The notes under the pieces are model-generated. The model ran no database searches. It saw only the letters and a program-made list of their open reading frames with translations, and was not told the DNA's origin. Positions 41,582 to 50,952 of a DNA stretch of 64,000 nt are shown here, in pieces. This stretch comes from Carnobacterium_B sp045617425 (lineage in GTDB: Bacteria; Bacillota; Bacilli; Lactobacillales; Carnobacteriaceae), in contig NZ_JAZLIO010000003.1 in NCBI RefSeq assembly GCF_045617425.1, forward strand, positions 248,001 to 312,000, written 5' to 3'. Position 1 is the first letter of the stretch. The number at the start of each line of letters is the position of its first letter. The position numbers and the translations under genes were made by a program.

Positions 41582-43351
41582 ATGGGGAAAAGAACAGAAT
41601 ATTGCGGGAAAGTCTCGCGTGATTTATTAGGACAGGAAATAATCTTAAAAGGATGGGTACAAAAAAGAAGAGATTTAGGGGATTTGATTTTTATTGATTT
41701 ACGCGACCGCGAAGGAATCGTTCAGATCGTTTTTAATCCTACTTTTTCAAAAGAAGCATTGGCTATCGCTGAAGATGTACGTAGTGAATATGTCCTTGAA
41801 GTTAAAGGGAAAGTTGTTGAAAGAAAAGAAGCTGTTGTAAATAAAAATATTTCAACAGGAGAATTGGAAGTCGAAGTATACGATGTGAAGGTTCTTAACA
41901 CTTCAAAAACAACACCGTTTTATATTGAAGATGGTGTAGCTGTATCAGATGATAAAAGAATGCAATACCGTTACCTTGATCTAAGACGTCCAGAGATGAC
42001 ACAAAATATGATTTTGCGTCACCAAATGACAAAATCGATTCGTCATTATTTAGATGACCATAACTTTATTGATACAGAGACACCTTATTTAACAAAATCA
42101 ACTCCAGAAGGTGCGCGAGATTATTTGGTACCGTCTCGAGTTCATCCAGGTCATTTTTATGCGTTGCCTCAATCGCCACAATTATTTAAACAACTCTTAA
42201 TGGGTGCTGGATTTGATCGTTACTATCAAATCGTTCGTTGTTTTAGAGACGAAGATTTACGTGGAGACCGTCAACCTGAGTTTACACAAGTAGATATTGA
42301 GACCAGCTTTTTGGAGCCTGAAGAGATTCAATCATTTACTGAAGAATTATTAGCTAAAGTACTAAAAGATACAAAAGATGTTGAATTGACTTTACCGTTC
42401 CCTCGTATGGGTTATGATGAAGCCATTAGTCGTTATGGTAGTGATAAACCCGATGTTCGTTTTGGATTAGAATTGGTAGACATTAGTGATATAGTGAAAG
42501 ATTCTAGTTTTAAAGTCTTTAGTGGAGCAATTGAAAATGGTGGAGCTGTTAAAGCCATCAACGCTAAAGGAGCGGCTAATAACTATTCTCGAAAAGATAT
42601 TGATGCTTTAGGCGAATTCGTTTCTGTTTACGGAGCTAAAGGTCTAGCGTGGTTAAAAGTTGAAGATGATGGCTTAAAAGGTCCAATCGCTAAATTCTTT
42701 AAAGAAGATGCAGAAGCATTGATTGAAAAAATGGAAGCTGAAACAGGCGATTTGTTGTTGTTTGTGGCTGATAAAAAATCGGTTGTCCATGATTCTTTAG
42801 GAGCATTGCGTTCGAAATTAGGAAAAGAATTAGAATTGATCGATGAATCCGTTTATGCCTTTATGTGGATCGTTGATTGGCCATTACTAGAGTATGATGA
42901 AGAAGCAGGGCGTTACTCAGCTGCTCATCACCCGTTTACAATGCCAAAAGAGTCTGATATTGATTTGCTTGAAACGGAACCTGGAAAAGTTTACGCTCAA
43001 GCATATGATATTGTATTAAATGGCTACGAATTAGGCGGAGGTTCAATTAGAATTCATACTCGTGAGTTGCAAGAAAAAATGTTTGCAGCTTTAGGATTTT
43101 CAAAAGAAGAAGCAGAAGAACAATTTGGGTTCTTGTTAGAAGCACTTGACTATGGTTTCCCTCCACATGGTGGAATTGCCTTAGGGCTTGACCGTTTTGC
43201 TATGCTTTTGGCAGGCAAAGAAAATATTCGTGAAGTGATTGCTTTCCCTAAAAATGGAAAAGCGACAGATCCATTAACTTCAGCACCTAGTTTAGTCAGT
43301 GAAGCACAATTAGATGAATTATCGATCCACACAACAAAAATTGAAGATTAA
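41582..43351 (+). CDS. aspS: aspartate-tRNA ligase
   Basis: Class II bacterial-type AspRS: N-terminal OB-fold anticodon domain (GWVQKRRDLGDLIFIDLRDREG), motif 2 FRDEDLRGDRQPEFTQVD, a bacterial GAD insertion domain (about 300-420) and motif 3 GGIALGLDRFAMLLAG. Length is 589 aa. AGGAG stands 9 nt before ATG. It is the second gene of the T-box operon and the likely reason for the Asp specifier. Confidence 0.97.
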   Translation: MGKRTEYCGKVSRDLLGQEIILKGWVQKRRDLGDLIFIDLRDREGIVQIVFNPTFSKEALAIAEDVRSEYVLEVKGKVVERKEAVVNKNISTGELEVEVYDVKVLNTSKTTPFYIEDGVAVSDDKRMQYRYLDLRRPEMTQNMILRHQMTKSIRHYLDDHNFIDTETPYLTKSTPEGARDYLVPSRVHPGHFYALPQSPQLFKQLLMGAGFDRYYQIVRCFRDEDLRGDRQPEFTQVDIETSFLEPEEIQSFTEELLAKVLKDTKDVELTLPFPRMGYDEAISRYGSDKPDVRFGLELVDISDIVKDSSFKVFSGAIENGGAVKAINAKGAANNYSRKDIDALGEFVSVYGAKGLAWLKVEDDGLKGPIAKFFKEDAEALIEKMEAETGDLLLFVADKKSVVHDSLGALRSKLGKELELIDESVYAFMWIVDWPLLEYDEEAGRYSAAHHPFTMPKESDIDLLETEPGKVYAQAYDIVLNGYELGGGSIRIHTRELQEKMFAALGFSKEEAEEQFGFLLEALDYGFPPHGGIALGLDRFAMLLAGKENIREVIAFPKNGKATDPLTSAPSLVSEAQLDELSIHTTKIED

Positions 43352-43374
43352 ACTGTAAACTTTCCTTTGGCAGT

Positions 43375-43411
43375 AAAAACGTGAGCAATAATCATTTGCT
43401 CACGTTTTTTC
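43375..43411 (+). terminator. terminator of hisS-aspS
   Basis: AAAACGTGAGCAA pairs with TTGCTCACGTTTT, then TT. Strong. Confidence 0.88.
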
Positions 43412-43515
43412 GTCCACTGAAAACAACTTAGCAAAATAGAATATAAATTTAGCTTGTTATTCATATTTAATTTTGTCAAAATAGAGTAAGGAAACAAAAT
43501 TTGGGAGGTTTATAG

Positions 43516-44553
43516 ATGAATGCAAAAAGATGGAGTGCAATTGGTGTTGCGCTAGGTATTTTTATTTTCTCACTATTTTTTAGTAATTATTTTTCTTATA
43601 TTGTCGAAGAACAAGAAGCAACTGAATCGTTAAGCGATAACTTATTAGGCTTTTTGGGAACAACTGTATTGGAAGAAAATTTATTAGAAGCTGGAGACGC
43701 TTCTAACCGGATCGTATTGTTGTCAGTAGATGGAACAATTTTAGATGGTCAGGCATCCGGTTTAACTGGGGATTCAGTGTACGATCATGATTCGTTTTTA
43801 CAACAGTTGGAACAAGTATTAGTAGATGATACGATTAAAGCCATTGTTTTATCCGTCAATACCCCGGGTGGTGGTACATATGAAAGTGCTCAAATCAAAG
43901 ACAAATTAGTTGAAATTCAAGAAACAACTGAAAAACCTATTTATGTTTCAATGGGAAGCATGGCTGCTAGTGGTGGGTACTATATTTCAGCTTCAGCAGA
44001 AAAAATATTTGCTTCTGAAGAAACTTTGACAGGCTCAATAGGTGTTATTATGTCTGGAACGAATTTTAGTGAGTTGTTTGAAAAAATCGGGGTAGATGAC
44101 ACTACCATTAAAAGCGGTGAATTTAAAGATATTGGATCTTCAACTCGAACAATGACTGAAAAAGACGCAGAAATTTTGCAAACATTGGTAAATACATCGT
44201 ATGATCGCTTTGTAGATGTTATTGTTGAAGGGCGTGGAATGGATGAAGCAGTCGTTAGGACAATAGCCGATGGACGTATTTACGATGGTGCACAAGCTGT
44301 TTTAAATGGTTTAGTCGATGTAATAGGCTATCAAGAAGATGCACTAGAAGCAATAAAAAAAGATTATGATTTAGAAGATGCAGAACTATTTACTTATCAA
44401 GGTCCTTCCATGTCATTTTCTTCATTATTTAGTTCTAAAGTAAGTAGTCTATTTCAATCAGGTGAGACAATGAACTCAGATATCGATAAACTGATGACTG
44501 CAATTGGAACACCTGATTCTCCTAAGATGATGTATTATTATGGAGGTGAGTAG
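43516..44553 (+). CDS. sppA: signal peptide peptidase SppA
   Basis: A membrane-anchored serine protease that degrades cleaved signal peptides. An N-terminal membrane segment (about residues 7-30) precedes the ClpP-like fold. The Ser nucleophile lies in SMAASGGYYIS and the Lys base in TTIKSGEFKDIGSS; LTGSIGV is also conserved. At 345 aa it is the short Gram-positive type. GGAGG is 8-9 nt before ATG. The gene ends one base before the RDD gene. Confidence 0.94.
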   Translation: MNAKRWSAIGVALGIFIFSLFFSNYFSYIVEEQEATESLSDNLLGFLGTTVLEENLLEAGDASNRIVLLSVDGTILDGQASGLTGDSVYDHDSFLQQLEQVLVDDTIKAIVLSVNTPGGGTYESAQIKDKLVEIQETTEKPIYVSMGSMAASGGYYISASAEKIFASEETLTGSIGVIMSGTNFSELFEKIGVDDTTIKSGEFKDIGSSTRTMTEKDAEILQTLVNTSYDRFVDVIVEGRGMDEAVVRTIADGRIYDGAQAVLNGLVDVIGYQEDALEAIKKDYDLEDAELFTYQGPSMSFSSLFSSKVSSLFQSGETMNSDIDKLMTAIGTPDSPKMMYYYGGE

Positions 44554-44554
44554 A

Positions 44555-45352
44555 ATGAGTATACCTTCCAATAATAATGAGCACGAACATTTGAAAGAAT
44601 CAGGCCGAGTAAAAAAAGGTGATACAAAAGAACTGGATTTAAGTGCGTTAAAAAAAACGTTAGCTACTGAAGAAGCGGAACTTGAACGAGCAAAACGATT
44701 AAAACGTTTAGAACAACAGAAAAAACAAATGGAATCAACAATTATTGAGGAAGATTTAGTTGTTAAGCCAGTTTCACAAGAATCTCAAGATAAATCAACA
44801 GAAAAAATGAATTCGCAAGATCTTAGAGATGCTAGACGAAAGTATTGGCAAGAAAAACAAAAACAAGAAGAGCGCAAGCGCAAACCATTTCACAGTTATC
44901 CTTCATTTTTTTACACAGGGTTTTGGTTCAGATTTTTTGCTTTTTTAGTTGATTTACTCGTAATTTCAAGTATCAATCGATTAATTGTTCAGCCGCTGTT
45001 CTTATTGTTAAGGAGTCCATTAAATGATGATGCATTTTCAGCGTTTTCATTAAGTAAATTGGTTATCTACTTACTCTATTTTGTATTAACAACAAAATTA
45101 ACGAATGGACAAACAATTGGAAAAATTATTTTTGGGATTCGAGTAGTCAGCTTCAAAGAAGAGAAGCTAAGCTGGGCAACGGTAATTATCCGAGAATGTT
45201 TTAGTCGCTATATTTTAAAAATATTTCCATTTATCTATCTAATGGTATTGTTCACACAAGAAAAACAACATCTGGGTGATTTTTTCAGTGATACATCCGT
45301 TGTCTCTGAAAACTTAATACGGGCAAACCAATTGTCATTTGAGAAGCAATAA
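44555..45352 (+). CDS. RDD-family membrane protein
   Basis: A 265-aa protein with a charged, coiled-coil-like N-terminal half (about residues 1-115, Lys/Glu-rich) and a C-terminal RDD domain with three membrane segments (GFWFRFFAFLVDLLVISSI, LVIYLLYFVLTTKLTNGQTIGKIIFGIRVV and a third near 220-235). Function unknown. The start at 44555 is set by GGAGGTGA, which overlaps the end of sppA; the earlier ATG at 44540 overlaps this site. Coupling to sppA suggests a joint envelope role (inference). Confidence 0.85.
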   Translation: MSIPSNNNEHEHLKESGRVKKGDTKELDLSALKKTLATEEAELERAKRLKRLEQQKKQMESTIIEEDLVVKPVSQESQDKSTEKMNSQDLRDARRKYWQEKQKQEERKRKPFHSYPSFFYTGFWFRFFAFLVDLLVISSINRLIVQPLFLLLRSPLNDDAFSAFSLSKLVIYLLYFVLTTKLTNGQTIGKIIFGIRVVSFKEEKLSWATVIIRECFSRYILKIFPFIYLMVLFTQEKQHLGDFFSDTSVVSENLIRANQLSFEKQ

Positions 45353-45439
45353 ATAGAAGATCATGATTAAGTTTGGTTGTTCTTTTGAAACAACTAGCTT
45401 AGAATAAGAGAAAATGCATTTAATGTTAGGAGAAAAAAG

Positions 45440-46342
45440 ATGGTTTTATTAGGATCACATGTTTCAATGGGTGGAAAAAAAATGTTGCTTGGTTCAGCTG
45501 AAGAAGCGAGCAGCTACAATGCTACAACGTTCATGATTTATACTGGAGCTCCACAAAACACGCGACGTAAATCAATTGAAGATATGAATATTTCGCTAGG
45601 TACTTCCTATATGGAGGAAAATAATCTGTCTAATATGGTTGTTCATGCTCCATATATTATTAATCTAGGAAATACTATCAAACCTGAAAATTTCACATTT
45701 GCGATTGAGTTTTTAAGAGCAGAAATTTTAAGAGCGGAAGCATTAGGAGCCAGACAAATTACTATGCATCCAGGTGCGCATGTAGGTGCGGGATCAGAGG
45801 CAGGTATTGCTCAAATTATTAAAGGATTGAACGAAGTTTTGCATAAAGATCAACTAGCACAAATTGCTCTAGAAACAATGGCTGGAAAAGGAACTGAAGT
45901 AGGACGTAATTTTGAAGAAATCGCTAAAATTATTGACGGTGTAACCTTAAATGACAAGCTTTCTGTAACAATGGATACTTGCCATATAAATGATGCAGGA
46001 TATAACGTGAAAGAGGACTTTGATGGTGTTTTAAATGAGTTTGATAAAATTGTAGGATTAGAACGTCTTAAAGTGGTACATGTGAATGATTCAAAAAATC
46101 CACAGGGCAGTCATAAAGACCGTCATGCAAACATTGGTTTTGGAACGATTGGATTTGACGCGTTAAACAAAGTTGTGCATCATCCTCAATTGATTAATCT
46201 ACCTAAAATATTGGAAACACCCTATGTAGGTGAAGATAAAAAAGATAAAAAAGCACCATATGGCTATGAAATCAAAATGCTAAAAGAACAGACTTTTAAT
46301 CCTGATTTATTAGAGGATATTTTAAATCAAATAGGTTATTAA
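45440..46342 (+). CDS. nfo: endonuclease IV (AP endonuclease)
   Basis: Nfo cuts DNA at abasic sites. The trinuclear zinc ligands are visible in HAPYIINLG, TMHPGAH, ALETMAG, MDTCHIND, VHVNDSKN and DRHANIGFG, in the canonical order of a TIM barrel. Length is 300 aa. AGGAG stands 9 nt before ATG. It has its own terminator downstream. In Bacillus subtilis nfo lies near zur; here zur is about 3.8 kb on. Confidence 0.96.
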   Translation: MVLLGSHVSMGGKKMLLGSAEEASSYNATTFMIYTGAPQNTRRKSIEDMNISLGTSYMEENNLSNMVVHAPYIINLGNTIKPENFTFAIEFLRAEILRAEALGARQITMHPGAHVGAGSEAGIAQIIKGLNEVLHKDQLAQIALETMAGKGTEVGRNFEEIAKIIDGVTLNDKLSVTMDTCHINDAGYNVKEDFDGVLNEFDKIVGLERLKVVHVNDSKNPQGSHKDRHANIGFGTIGFDALNKVVHHPQLINLPKILETPYVGEDKKDKKAPYGYEIKMLKEQTFNPDLLEDILNQIGY

Positions 46343-46360
46343 TCAGTCAAGTAGTACTCT

Positions 46361-46398
46361 AAAGAGAAAAAGAAAGGAATCTTTCTTTTTCTCTTTTC
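46361..46398 (+). terminator. terminator of nfo
   Basis: AAAGAGAAAAAGAAAG pairs with CTTTCTTTTTCTCTTT around GAAT; the right arm itself provides the T tract. Confidence 0.8.
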
Positions 46399-46449
46399 TT
46401 AACTCTATTATTTCCTAAATAATGACATTTATGACATAATTAATCCGTG

Positions 46450-46455
46450 TATAAT
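46450..46455 (+). promoter_or_regulatory. -10 box before lemA
   Basis: TATAAT at 46450-46455, 128 bp before lemA, without a clear -35. The long leader contains no recognisable riboswitch. Confidence 0.4.
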
Positions 46456-46582
46456 ATTATAGGGAATTAAAGTGATGTTTTAAGATTAAATATAGGGTTT
46501 TCATCCTTAAGTCGGATGCATCAATCAAAAATATACAGTATAATTAAATCAATAGAATAATATAAGAAAGAAGGATGACAAA

Positions 46583-47170
46583 ATGAAAAATATGAAAAGC
46601 GGCACGAAAATAATTATAGGAATTATCGTAGCTGTAGTGATTATCGCCATTCCATTAATTAGTTCGTACAACGGATTAATCAAAGAAGAAAGTAACGTGG
46701 ATCTTGCTTGGTCACAAGTTGAATCACAATTGCAACGTAGAAATGACTTGATTCCTAACTTGGTTAATTCCGTTCAAGGCGCAATGGATCAAGAAGAAGA
46801 AGTATTTACAGCTATAGCAGATGCACGTGCTTCATTAAGTGGAGCGGGTTCGATGGAAGAAGAAGTAGAAGCAAATAACGAAATGAATTCAGCATTATCC
46901 AGATTATTAGTAGTGGTTGAAAGTTACCCAGAGTTAAAATCTAATGAAAACGTAACAGCTTTAATGGATGAATTAGCTGGTACAGAAAATAGAATTGCCG
47001 TTGAAAGACAACGTTACAATGAGACAGTACAAGGATACAACAATCGTGTGAAACGATTCCCAGGTTCAATTATTGCAAGTATGACTGGTTTTTCAGAAAA
47101 ACCTTATTTTGAAGCAGTTGAAGGCGCAGAAATAGCCCCTGAAGTTGATTTTGATAATAATGAGGAATAA
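46583..47170 (+). CDS. lemA: LemA family protein
   Basis: A 195-aa membrane-anchored helical protein. One N-terminal segment (IIIGIIVAVVIIAIPLI) is followed by the LemA core: SNVDLAWSQVESQLQRRNDLIPNLVNSVQG, then ENRIAVERQRYNETVQGYNNRVKRFPGSI. Biochemical function is not established. It is paired with a TPM-domain gene 32 bp downstream, a widely conserved couple. Confidence 0.93.
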   Translation: MKNMKSGTKIIIGIIVAVVIIAIPLISSYNGLIKEESNVDLAWSQVESQLQRRNDLIPNLVNSVQGAMDQEEEVFTAIADARASLSGAGSMEEEVEANNEMNSALSRLLVVVESYPELKSNENVTALMDELAGTENRIAVERQRYNETVQGYNNRVKRFPGSIIASMTGFSEKPYFEAVEGAEIAPEVDFDNNEE

Positions 47171-47202
47171 TTGTAAAGACTTATGTGTTAGGAGGAAATT
47201 TA

Positions 47203-48033
47203 GTGAGAAAAATTGACCGTTTTTCAATTTTAAGTTTTTTCTCGATTTCTTTCGGATTGTTGCTTATGTTACTGTTTCCTTTAAATGTCGAGGCGGCTGT
47301 TGATTATCCAGAACCTTCTACTGAGTTTTATGTTTATGATGAAGCAAATTTGCTTTCTGATGAAACAGAAAAATTTATTATAGATGTTAATAAACATTAT
47401 GAAGATACCCAAGAGAAGCCACAAATAGTTGTTGCTACAGTAAACAGTTTGCAAGGTGTGACAATTGAAGAGTACACCGTAGAACTGTTTGAAAAGTGGG
47501 GAATTGGGAATGATGAGTTAGATAATGGAGTCTTGATTCTTTTATCTGCTGAGGAACGTGAAATCCGTTTTGAAATCGGCTATGGATTAGAAGGTGCTCT
47601 GACAGATAGTGGAACTGGAGCGATTTTGGATCGAAATCTTGAAGATTTATCCAATGATGATTACAATGCAGCATTGAAAAATATTTTTACTGAAACAGCA
47701 ATAAAAGTTAATGAAGAATATCAGTTTGATAATGATACAATTTTTTCTGGCTACGACGTCAATGCCGAAGATTATGAAGACGACTCAGGAGACTTTCCAG
47801 CTATTCTTATAGTTGTGTTTATCTTCTTTGTTATCAGCAGCTTTTTTGGTGGAGGCGGATCAGGCGGCGGAAGAGGAAGACGAAGCAGCATGTGGCCTTT
47901 CTTACTTGGAATGTCCGGCGGAAGTCATTACCGTGGAGGCGGTGGCGGTTTTGGCGGAGGAGGTTTCGGTGGTGGAGGCGGCTTTGGAGGCGGTGGATCA
48001 TCCGGTGGTGGGGGATCAAGCCGAGGTTTCTAA
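47203..48033 (+). CDS. TPM-domain membrane protein with Gly-rich tail (YgcG family)
   Basis: A 276-aa secreted-domain protein: signal peptide (about residues 8-30, ending near VEA), TPM domain (about 35-165; YVYDEANLLSDET, GNDELDNGVLILLS, RFEIGYGLEGALTD), one membrane segment (ILIVVFIFFVISSFF) and a tail almost wholly Gly/Ser (SGGGRGRR, then repeated GGGFGGG). The start is GTG at 47203 with AGGAGG 7 nt before it; an earlier GTG at 47185 precedes that Shine-Dalgarno. It works with LemA (inference). Confidence 0.88.
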   Translation: MRKIDRFSILSFFSISFGLLLMLLFPLNVEAAVDYPEPSTEFYVYDEANLLSDETEKFIIDVNKHYEDTQEKPQIVVATVNSLQGVTIEEYTVELFEKWGIGNDELDNGVLILLSAEEREIRFEIGYGLEGALTDSGTGAILDRNLEDLSNDDYNAALKNIFTETAIKVNEEYQFDNDTIFSGYDVNAEDYEDDSGDFPAILIVVFIFFVISSFFGGGGSGGGRGRRSSMWPFLLGMSGGSHYRGGGGGFGGGGFGGGGGFGGGGSSGGGGSSRGF

Positions 48034-48073
48034 AGTATAGCTAACTCCTTTGAGCTAAATCAGTAAAAAAATT

Positions 48074-48104
48074 AAATGCCCCTGTCGTATAGAGGGGCAT
48101 AAAT
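48074..48104. terminator. GC-rich hairpin after the TPM gene
   Basis: ATGCCCCT pairs with AGGGGCAT around GTCGTATAG. The plus strand lacks a T run, so termination would be weak; the minus strand has T-rich sequence but no gene to end. Confidence 0.5.
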
Positions 48105-48221
48105 AAACAAGTAAATTAGTAACAAGTACTGTTAATGTCTAATCTAATAAACAATTATAGGTCTAATAGAGAAGTATACGGCATGGAAATAGGGCAGAAT
48201 TAAATGATTAAGAGGGATATA

Positions 48222-48962
48222 ATGAGAAACATTAAAATGACGATTGAGTATGATGGCGGTAGATATTTAGGCTGGCAAAGGCTCAGTGATTCAGACAAAA
48301 CCATTCAGGGAAAAATAGAAAATGTCTTAACCGCAATGACAGGAACAACAACTGAAATAATTGGTTCAGGGCGCACGGATGCCGGAGCTCATGCTAAAGG
48401 GCAGGTAGCTAATTTCAAAACAACATCTACCATGGAATTTCCAGCGATGTTAGACCATCTAAACCGTTATCTCCCACGTGACATTGTTGTGAAAAAACTT
48501 GAGGAAGTTCCCGAAAGATTCCATGCAAGGTATAATGCCAGTGGAAAAAAATACAGCTACTATGTTTGGAATAATAGTATCCCTTCTGTGTTTGAACGTA
48601 ATTTCAGCTATGATCTTCCTGGAGAACTTGATATTGACAAAATGAACGAGGCTTGCAGCAAACTTGTTGGAACTCATGATTTCATAGGTTTTTCTTCACT
48701 TAAAAAATCTAAAAAATCGACAGTCAGAACAATCAATGAAATCAAGATTCATAAAGAGGGCAATCTGCTTCACTTTACCTTCACAGGAGAAGGTTTCCTA
48801 TATAAAATGATTCGAATCATTATGGGAACGCTCTTGGAAATTGGATCAGGTATGGCAGATCCATCATCTATAGATGCTATCTTTAAGAGTGGGATCAGAA
48901 GCGAGGCCGGCATGACAGTGCCTTCTCAAGGATTGTTTTTAGATGAAGTATATTATGACTAA
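48222..48962 (+). CDS. truA: tRNA pseudouridine synthase A-like protein
   Basis: TruA modifies U38-U40 of the tRNA anticodon stem. The catalytic motif GSGRTDAGAHAKGQVANF (about residues 47-64) has the Asp of RTDAGAHA; RMIRIIMGTLLEIGSG is the second family block. Length from 48222 is 246 aa. The ATG at 48222 has AGAGGG 5 nt upstream; 48204 has none. Most Firmicutes keep truA near rplQ and the ECF genes, so this stand-alone copy may be a second paralogue; I cannot check that here. Confidence 0.9.
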   Translation: MRNIKMTIEYDGGRYLGWQRLSDSDKTIQGKIENVLTAMTGTTTEIIGSGRTDAGAHAKGQVANFKTTSTMEFPAMLDHLNRYLPRDIVVKKLEEVPERFHARYNASGKKYSYYVWNNSIPSVFERNFSYDLPGELDIDKMNEACSKLVGTHDFIGFSSLKKSKKSTVRTINEIKIHKEGNLLHFTFTGEGFLYKMIRIIMGTLLEIGSGMADPSSIDAIFKSGIRSEAGMTVPSQGLFLDEVYYD

Positions 48963-49041
48963 TCAGGCTATTTGCCGGTTACGATTTCTAGCTTTAGCTT
49001 AAGATCATCTAGATAGTGGACTTTTTTCAGAATATAAAGTA

Positions 49042-49092
49042 TAAACCTAAAGAATTATAGCTTAAAAGCTTTAATTCTTTAGGTTTATTTTT
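49042..49092 (+). terminator. terminator of truA
   Basis: TAAACCTAAAGAATTA...AGCT pairs with AGCTTTAATTCTTTAGGTTTA, followed by TTTTTTA on the plus strand. Confidence 0.85.
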
Positions 49093-49145
49093 TAGGTTAC
49101 GAATAGAAAATTCCATGGTTTATTCAGTTAAAAGTGGAGTTATAA

Positions 49146-49979
49146 TTAATTCTGTTCGTATTTTTTATGTTCGATTTGTAAAGTATTAATAATGATTGCA
49201 GCGGTCTCTTCAATCGATTTTTTTGAGACATTGATTACTAAACATCCTAATTTATCATACAAATCTTTTGCGAAAACAAGCTCTCTATCAATTCGGTCTA
49301 ATTTAGAATATTCCGTATCTGGATTCATTCCATAGGTGATCATTCTTTCACGACGAATAGAGTTCAGCGCTTCACGGTCACTGGTTAAACCAACTATTTT
49401 TTTCGGATCTACTTCCCATATTTGTTCGGGTATATGTGCTTCAGGAATAAGAGGCAAATTAGCGACTTTATAATTCTGATTAGCTAAAAACATACTTAAA
49501 GGTGTTTTTGACGTTCTAGAAATCCCAAGCAATACGATGTCAGCTTCTAAAAAACCTTTAGGATCACGACCATCATCAAATTTAACAGCAAATTCAATTG
49601 CTTTAATTCGATTAAAATAGGTTTCATCCAGAAGATGCAAAGCTCCTGGTTTTTGTATAGGGGCCATTTCAGAACGTTCTTCAAGCTCGCTTATGATTGG
49701 AGAGAGCGGATCAAAACAAACCAACTTATGCGATTCACAAAACGTTTTAGCTGTTTCATTTAAAGTTTCATCTACCAATGTATGAAGGACGATTGCATTA
49801 TCGACTTCTGCTTTTTCTAAAATAGATAAAAGAGTATCCGATCCACGAATGAAAGGATAGGCTGAGACTTTAATATCTGCATCAGGAAACTGAGTCATAG
49901 CAGCTTGTCCAAGTTGACTAGCTGTTCCGCCTACTGAATCGGAGATGATATAAAAATTAATAGTTGATTTTGAAGACAT
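49146..49979 (-). CDS. ppsR: pyruvate, phosphate dikinase regulatory protein (PPSR, DUF299)
   Basis: A bifunctional ADP-dependent kinase / Pi-dependent pyrophosphorylase that switches PPDK (or PEP synthase) off and on. It has the start FYIISDSVGGTA and the P-loop-like GISRTSKTPLSMFLA near residues 152-166. Length is 277 aa. AAGGAGG stands 6 nt before ATG. In Bacillus it is YqfL, from the same chromosomal neighbourhood. The target dikinase gene is not in the window. Confidence 0.92.
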   Translation of the reverse strand: MSSKSTINFYIISDSVGGTASQLGQAAMTQFPDADIKVSAYPFIRGSDTLLSILEKAEVDNAIVLHTLVDETLNETAKTFCESHKLVCFDPLSPIISELEERSEMAPIQKPGALHLLDETYFNRIKAIEFAVKFDDGRDPKGFLEADIVLLGISRTSKTPLSMFLANQNYKVANLPLIPEAHIPEQIWEVDPKKIVGLTSDREALNSIRRERMITYGMNPDTEYSKLDRIDRELVFAKDLYDKLGCLVINVSKKSIEETAAIIINTLQIEHKKYEQN

Positions 49980-50151
49980 GATGTTCCTCCTTTTTGTATC
50001 TGCTTACTTCATTAATAGTATACAAGAACCACCAACTAAACAACAATAAATCACTTTAAAAAAAGGTGAAATCAAGAACTTGATTAAGCTGTAGCAAATG
50101 CGTTATACTATGTGATGGTAAATGGATCATGTAAAGGAGGCGATCACTTAT

Positions 50152-50565
50152 ATGACAGCAGTTGAACAAGCAATCGAAACGTTGAAAGAACACGGATATA
50201 AATACACAGACAAACGTGAGAATATGTTATCCGTATTTGCAGCTGAAAATCGATATCTAACAGCAAAAGAAGTACAACTTGGTTTGAAAGAAAGATATCC
50301 TTCTATTAGTTACGACACGATTTATCGAAATATTTATACATTTGTTGAATTAGAGGTACTTGAAGAAACTGAATTAAATGGGGAAAAAATGTTCCGTTTT
50401 GGGTGTAAACATACTGGACACCATCATCATTTTATTTGTACAAATTGCGGAAAAACAAAACAAATTGAAATGTGCCCAATGAATTTCTTTGAGACTCAAC
50501 TAAATGGGTGCCAGATTGAATCCCATCGATTTGAAATTTTTGGGAAATGTGAAAATTGTTCTTAA
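50152..50565 (+). CDS. zur: Fur-family zinc uptake regulator Zur
   Basis: A 137-aa Fur-superfamily repressor. The N-terminal winged helix begins AIETLKEHGYKYTDKRENML and continues RYLTAKEVQ and ISYDTIYRNIYTF, very like Bacillus Zur rather than Fur or PerR. The C-terminal metal domain has HHHHFICTNCGKT (C96, C99) and CENC (C133, C136), the structural zinc site. The start at 50152 follows AAAGGAGG by 11-12 nt; the ATG at 50122 lies before that site. It probably controls the palindrome at 16511-16539. Confidence 0.88.
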   Translation: MTAVEQAIETLKEHGYKYTDKRENMLSVFAAENRYLTAKEVQLGLKERYPSISYDTIYRNIYTFVELEVLEETELNGEKMFRFGCKHTGHHHHFICTNCGKTKQIEMCPMNFFETQLNGCQIESHRFEIFGKCENCS

Positions 50566-50623
50566 TAAATGGTATAAAAACCAAAAAACTGCTTATTTTT
50601 TATTAAAATATGGAAATGTTGTA

Positions 50624-50652
50624 TTGACGTAAAAAAATACATTCGATATAAT
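50624..50652 (+). promoter_or_regulatory. rpsU promoter
   Basis: TTGACG (50624-50629), 17-nt spacer, TATAAT (50647-50652). Near-perfect sigma-A promoter, 92 bp before rpsU. Confidence 0.88.
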
Positions 50653-50743
50653 AAGGAAGGACAGTGTTTAAGAATACAGTAATTTTATTTAATGTGTTCT
50701 TAAATAACAGTTACTTTTTCAAGCACGGAGGGAGGGAATTTAT

Positions 50744-50917
50744 ATGTCAAAAACAGTTATTAAGAAAAATGAATCTCTTGATGATGCTCTTCGTCGCTTT
50801 AAACGTTCCGTTTCAAAAACAGGTACTTTACAAGAAGCTCGTAAACGCGAATTCTATGAAAAACCAAGTGTGAAACGTAAGAAAAAATCTGAAGCTGCTA
50901 GAAAACGTAAATTCTAG
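50744..50917 (+). CDS. rpsU: 30S ribosomal protein S21
   Basis: A 57-aa basic protein (MSKTVIKKNESLDDALRRFKRSV...KSEAARKRKF), the S21 sequence. GGAGGGAGGG lies 6-13 nt before ATG, as expected for a highly expressed ribosomal gene. yqeY follows after 35 bp, the usual order. A longer frame in another register overlaps it (50664-50873) and is a shadow. Confidence 0.96.
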   Translation: MSKTVIKKNESLDDALRRFKRSVSKTGTLQEARKREFYEKPSVKRKKKSEAARKRKF

Positions 50918-50952
50918 TAAAAATAGCTTTTAGAATTGAGGGTGGGAAAGTC

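Noticed and set aside
47813..48040. 75-aa ORF in another frame of the TPM gene
   Set aside because: It is the Gly-rich repeat read out of frame and has no initiation signal.
50664..50873. 69-aa ORF overlapping rpsU
   Set aside because: It starts in the rpsU leader without a Shine-Dalgarno; the S21 frame is unmistakable.
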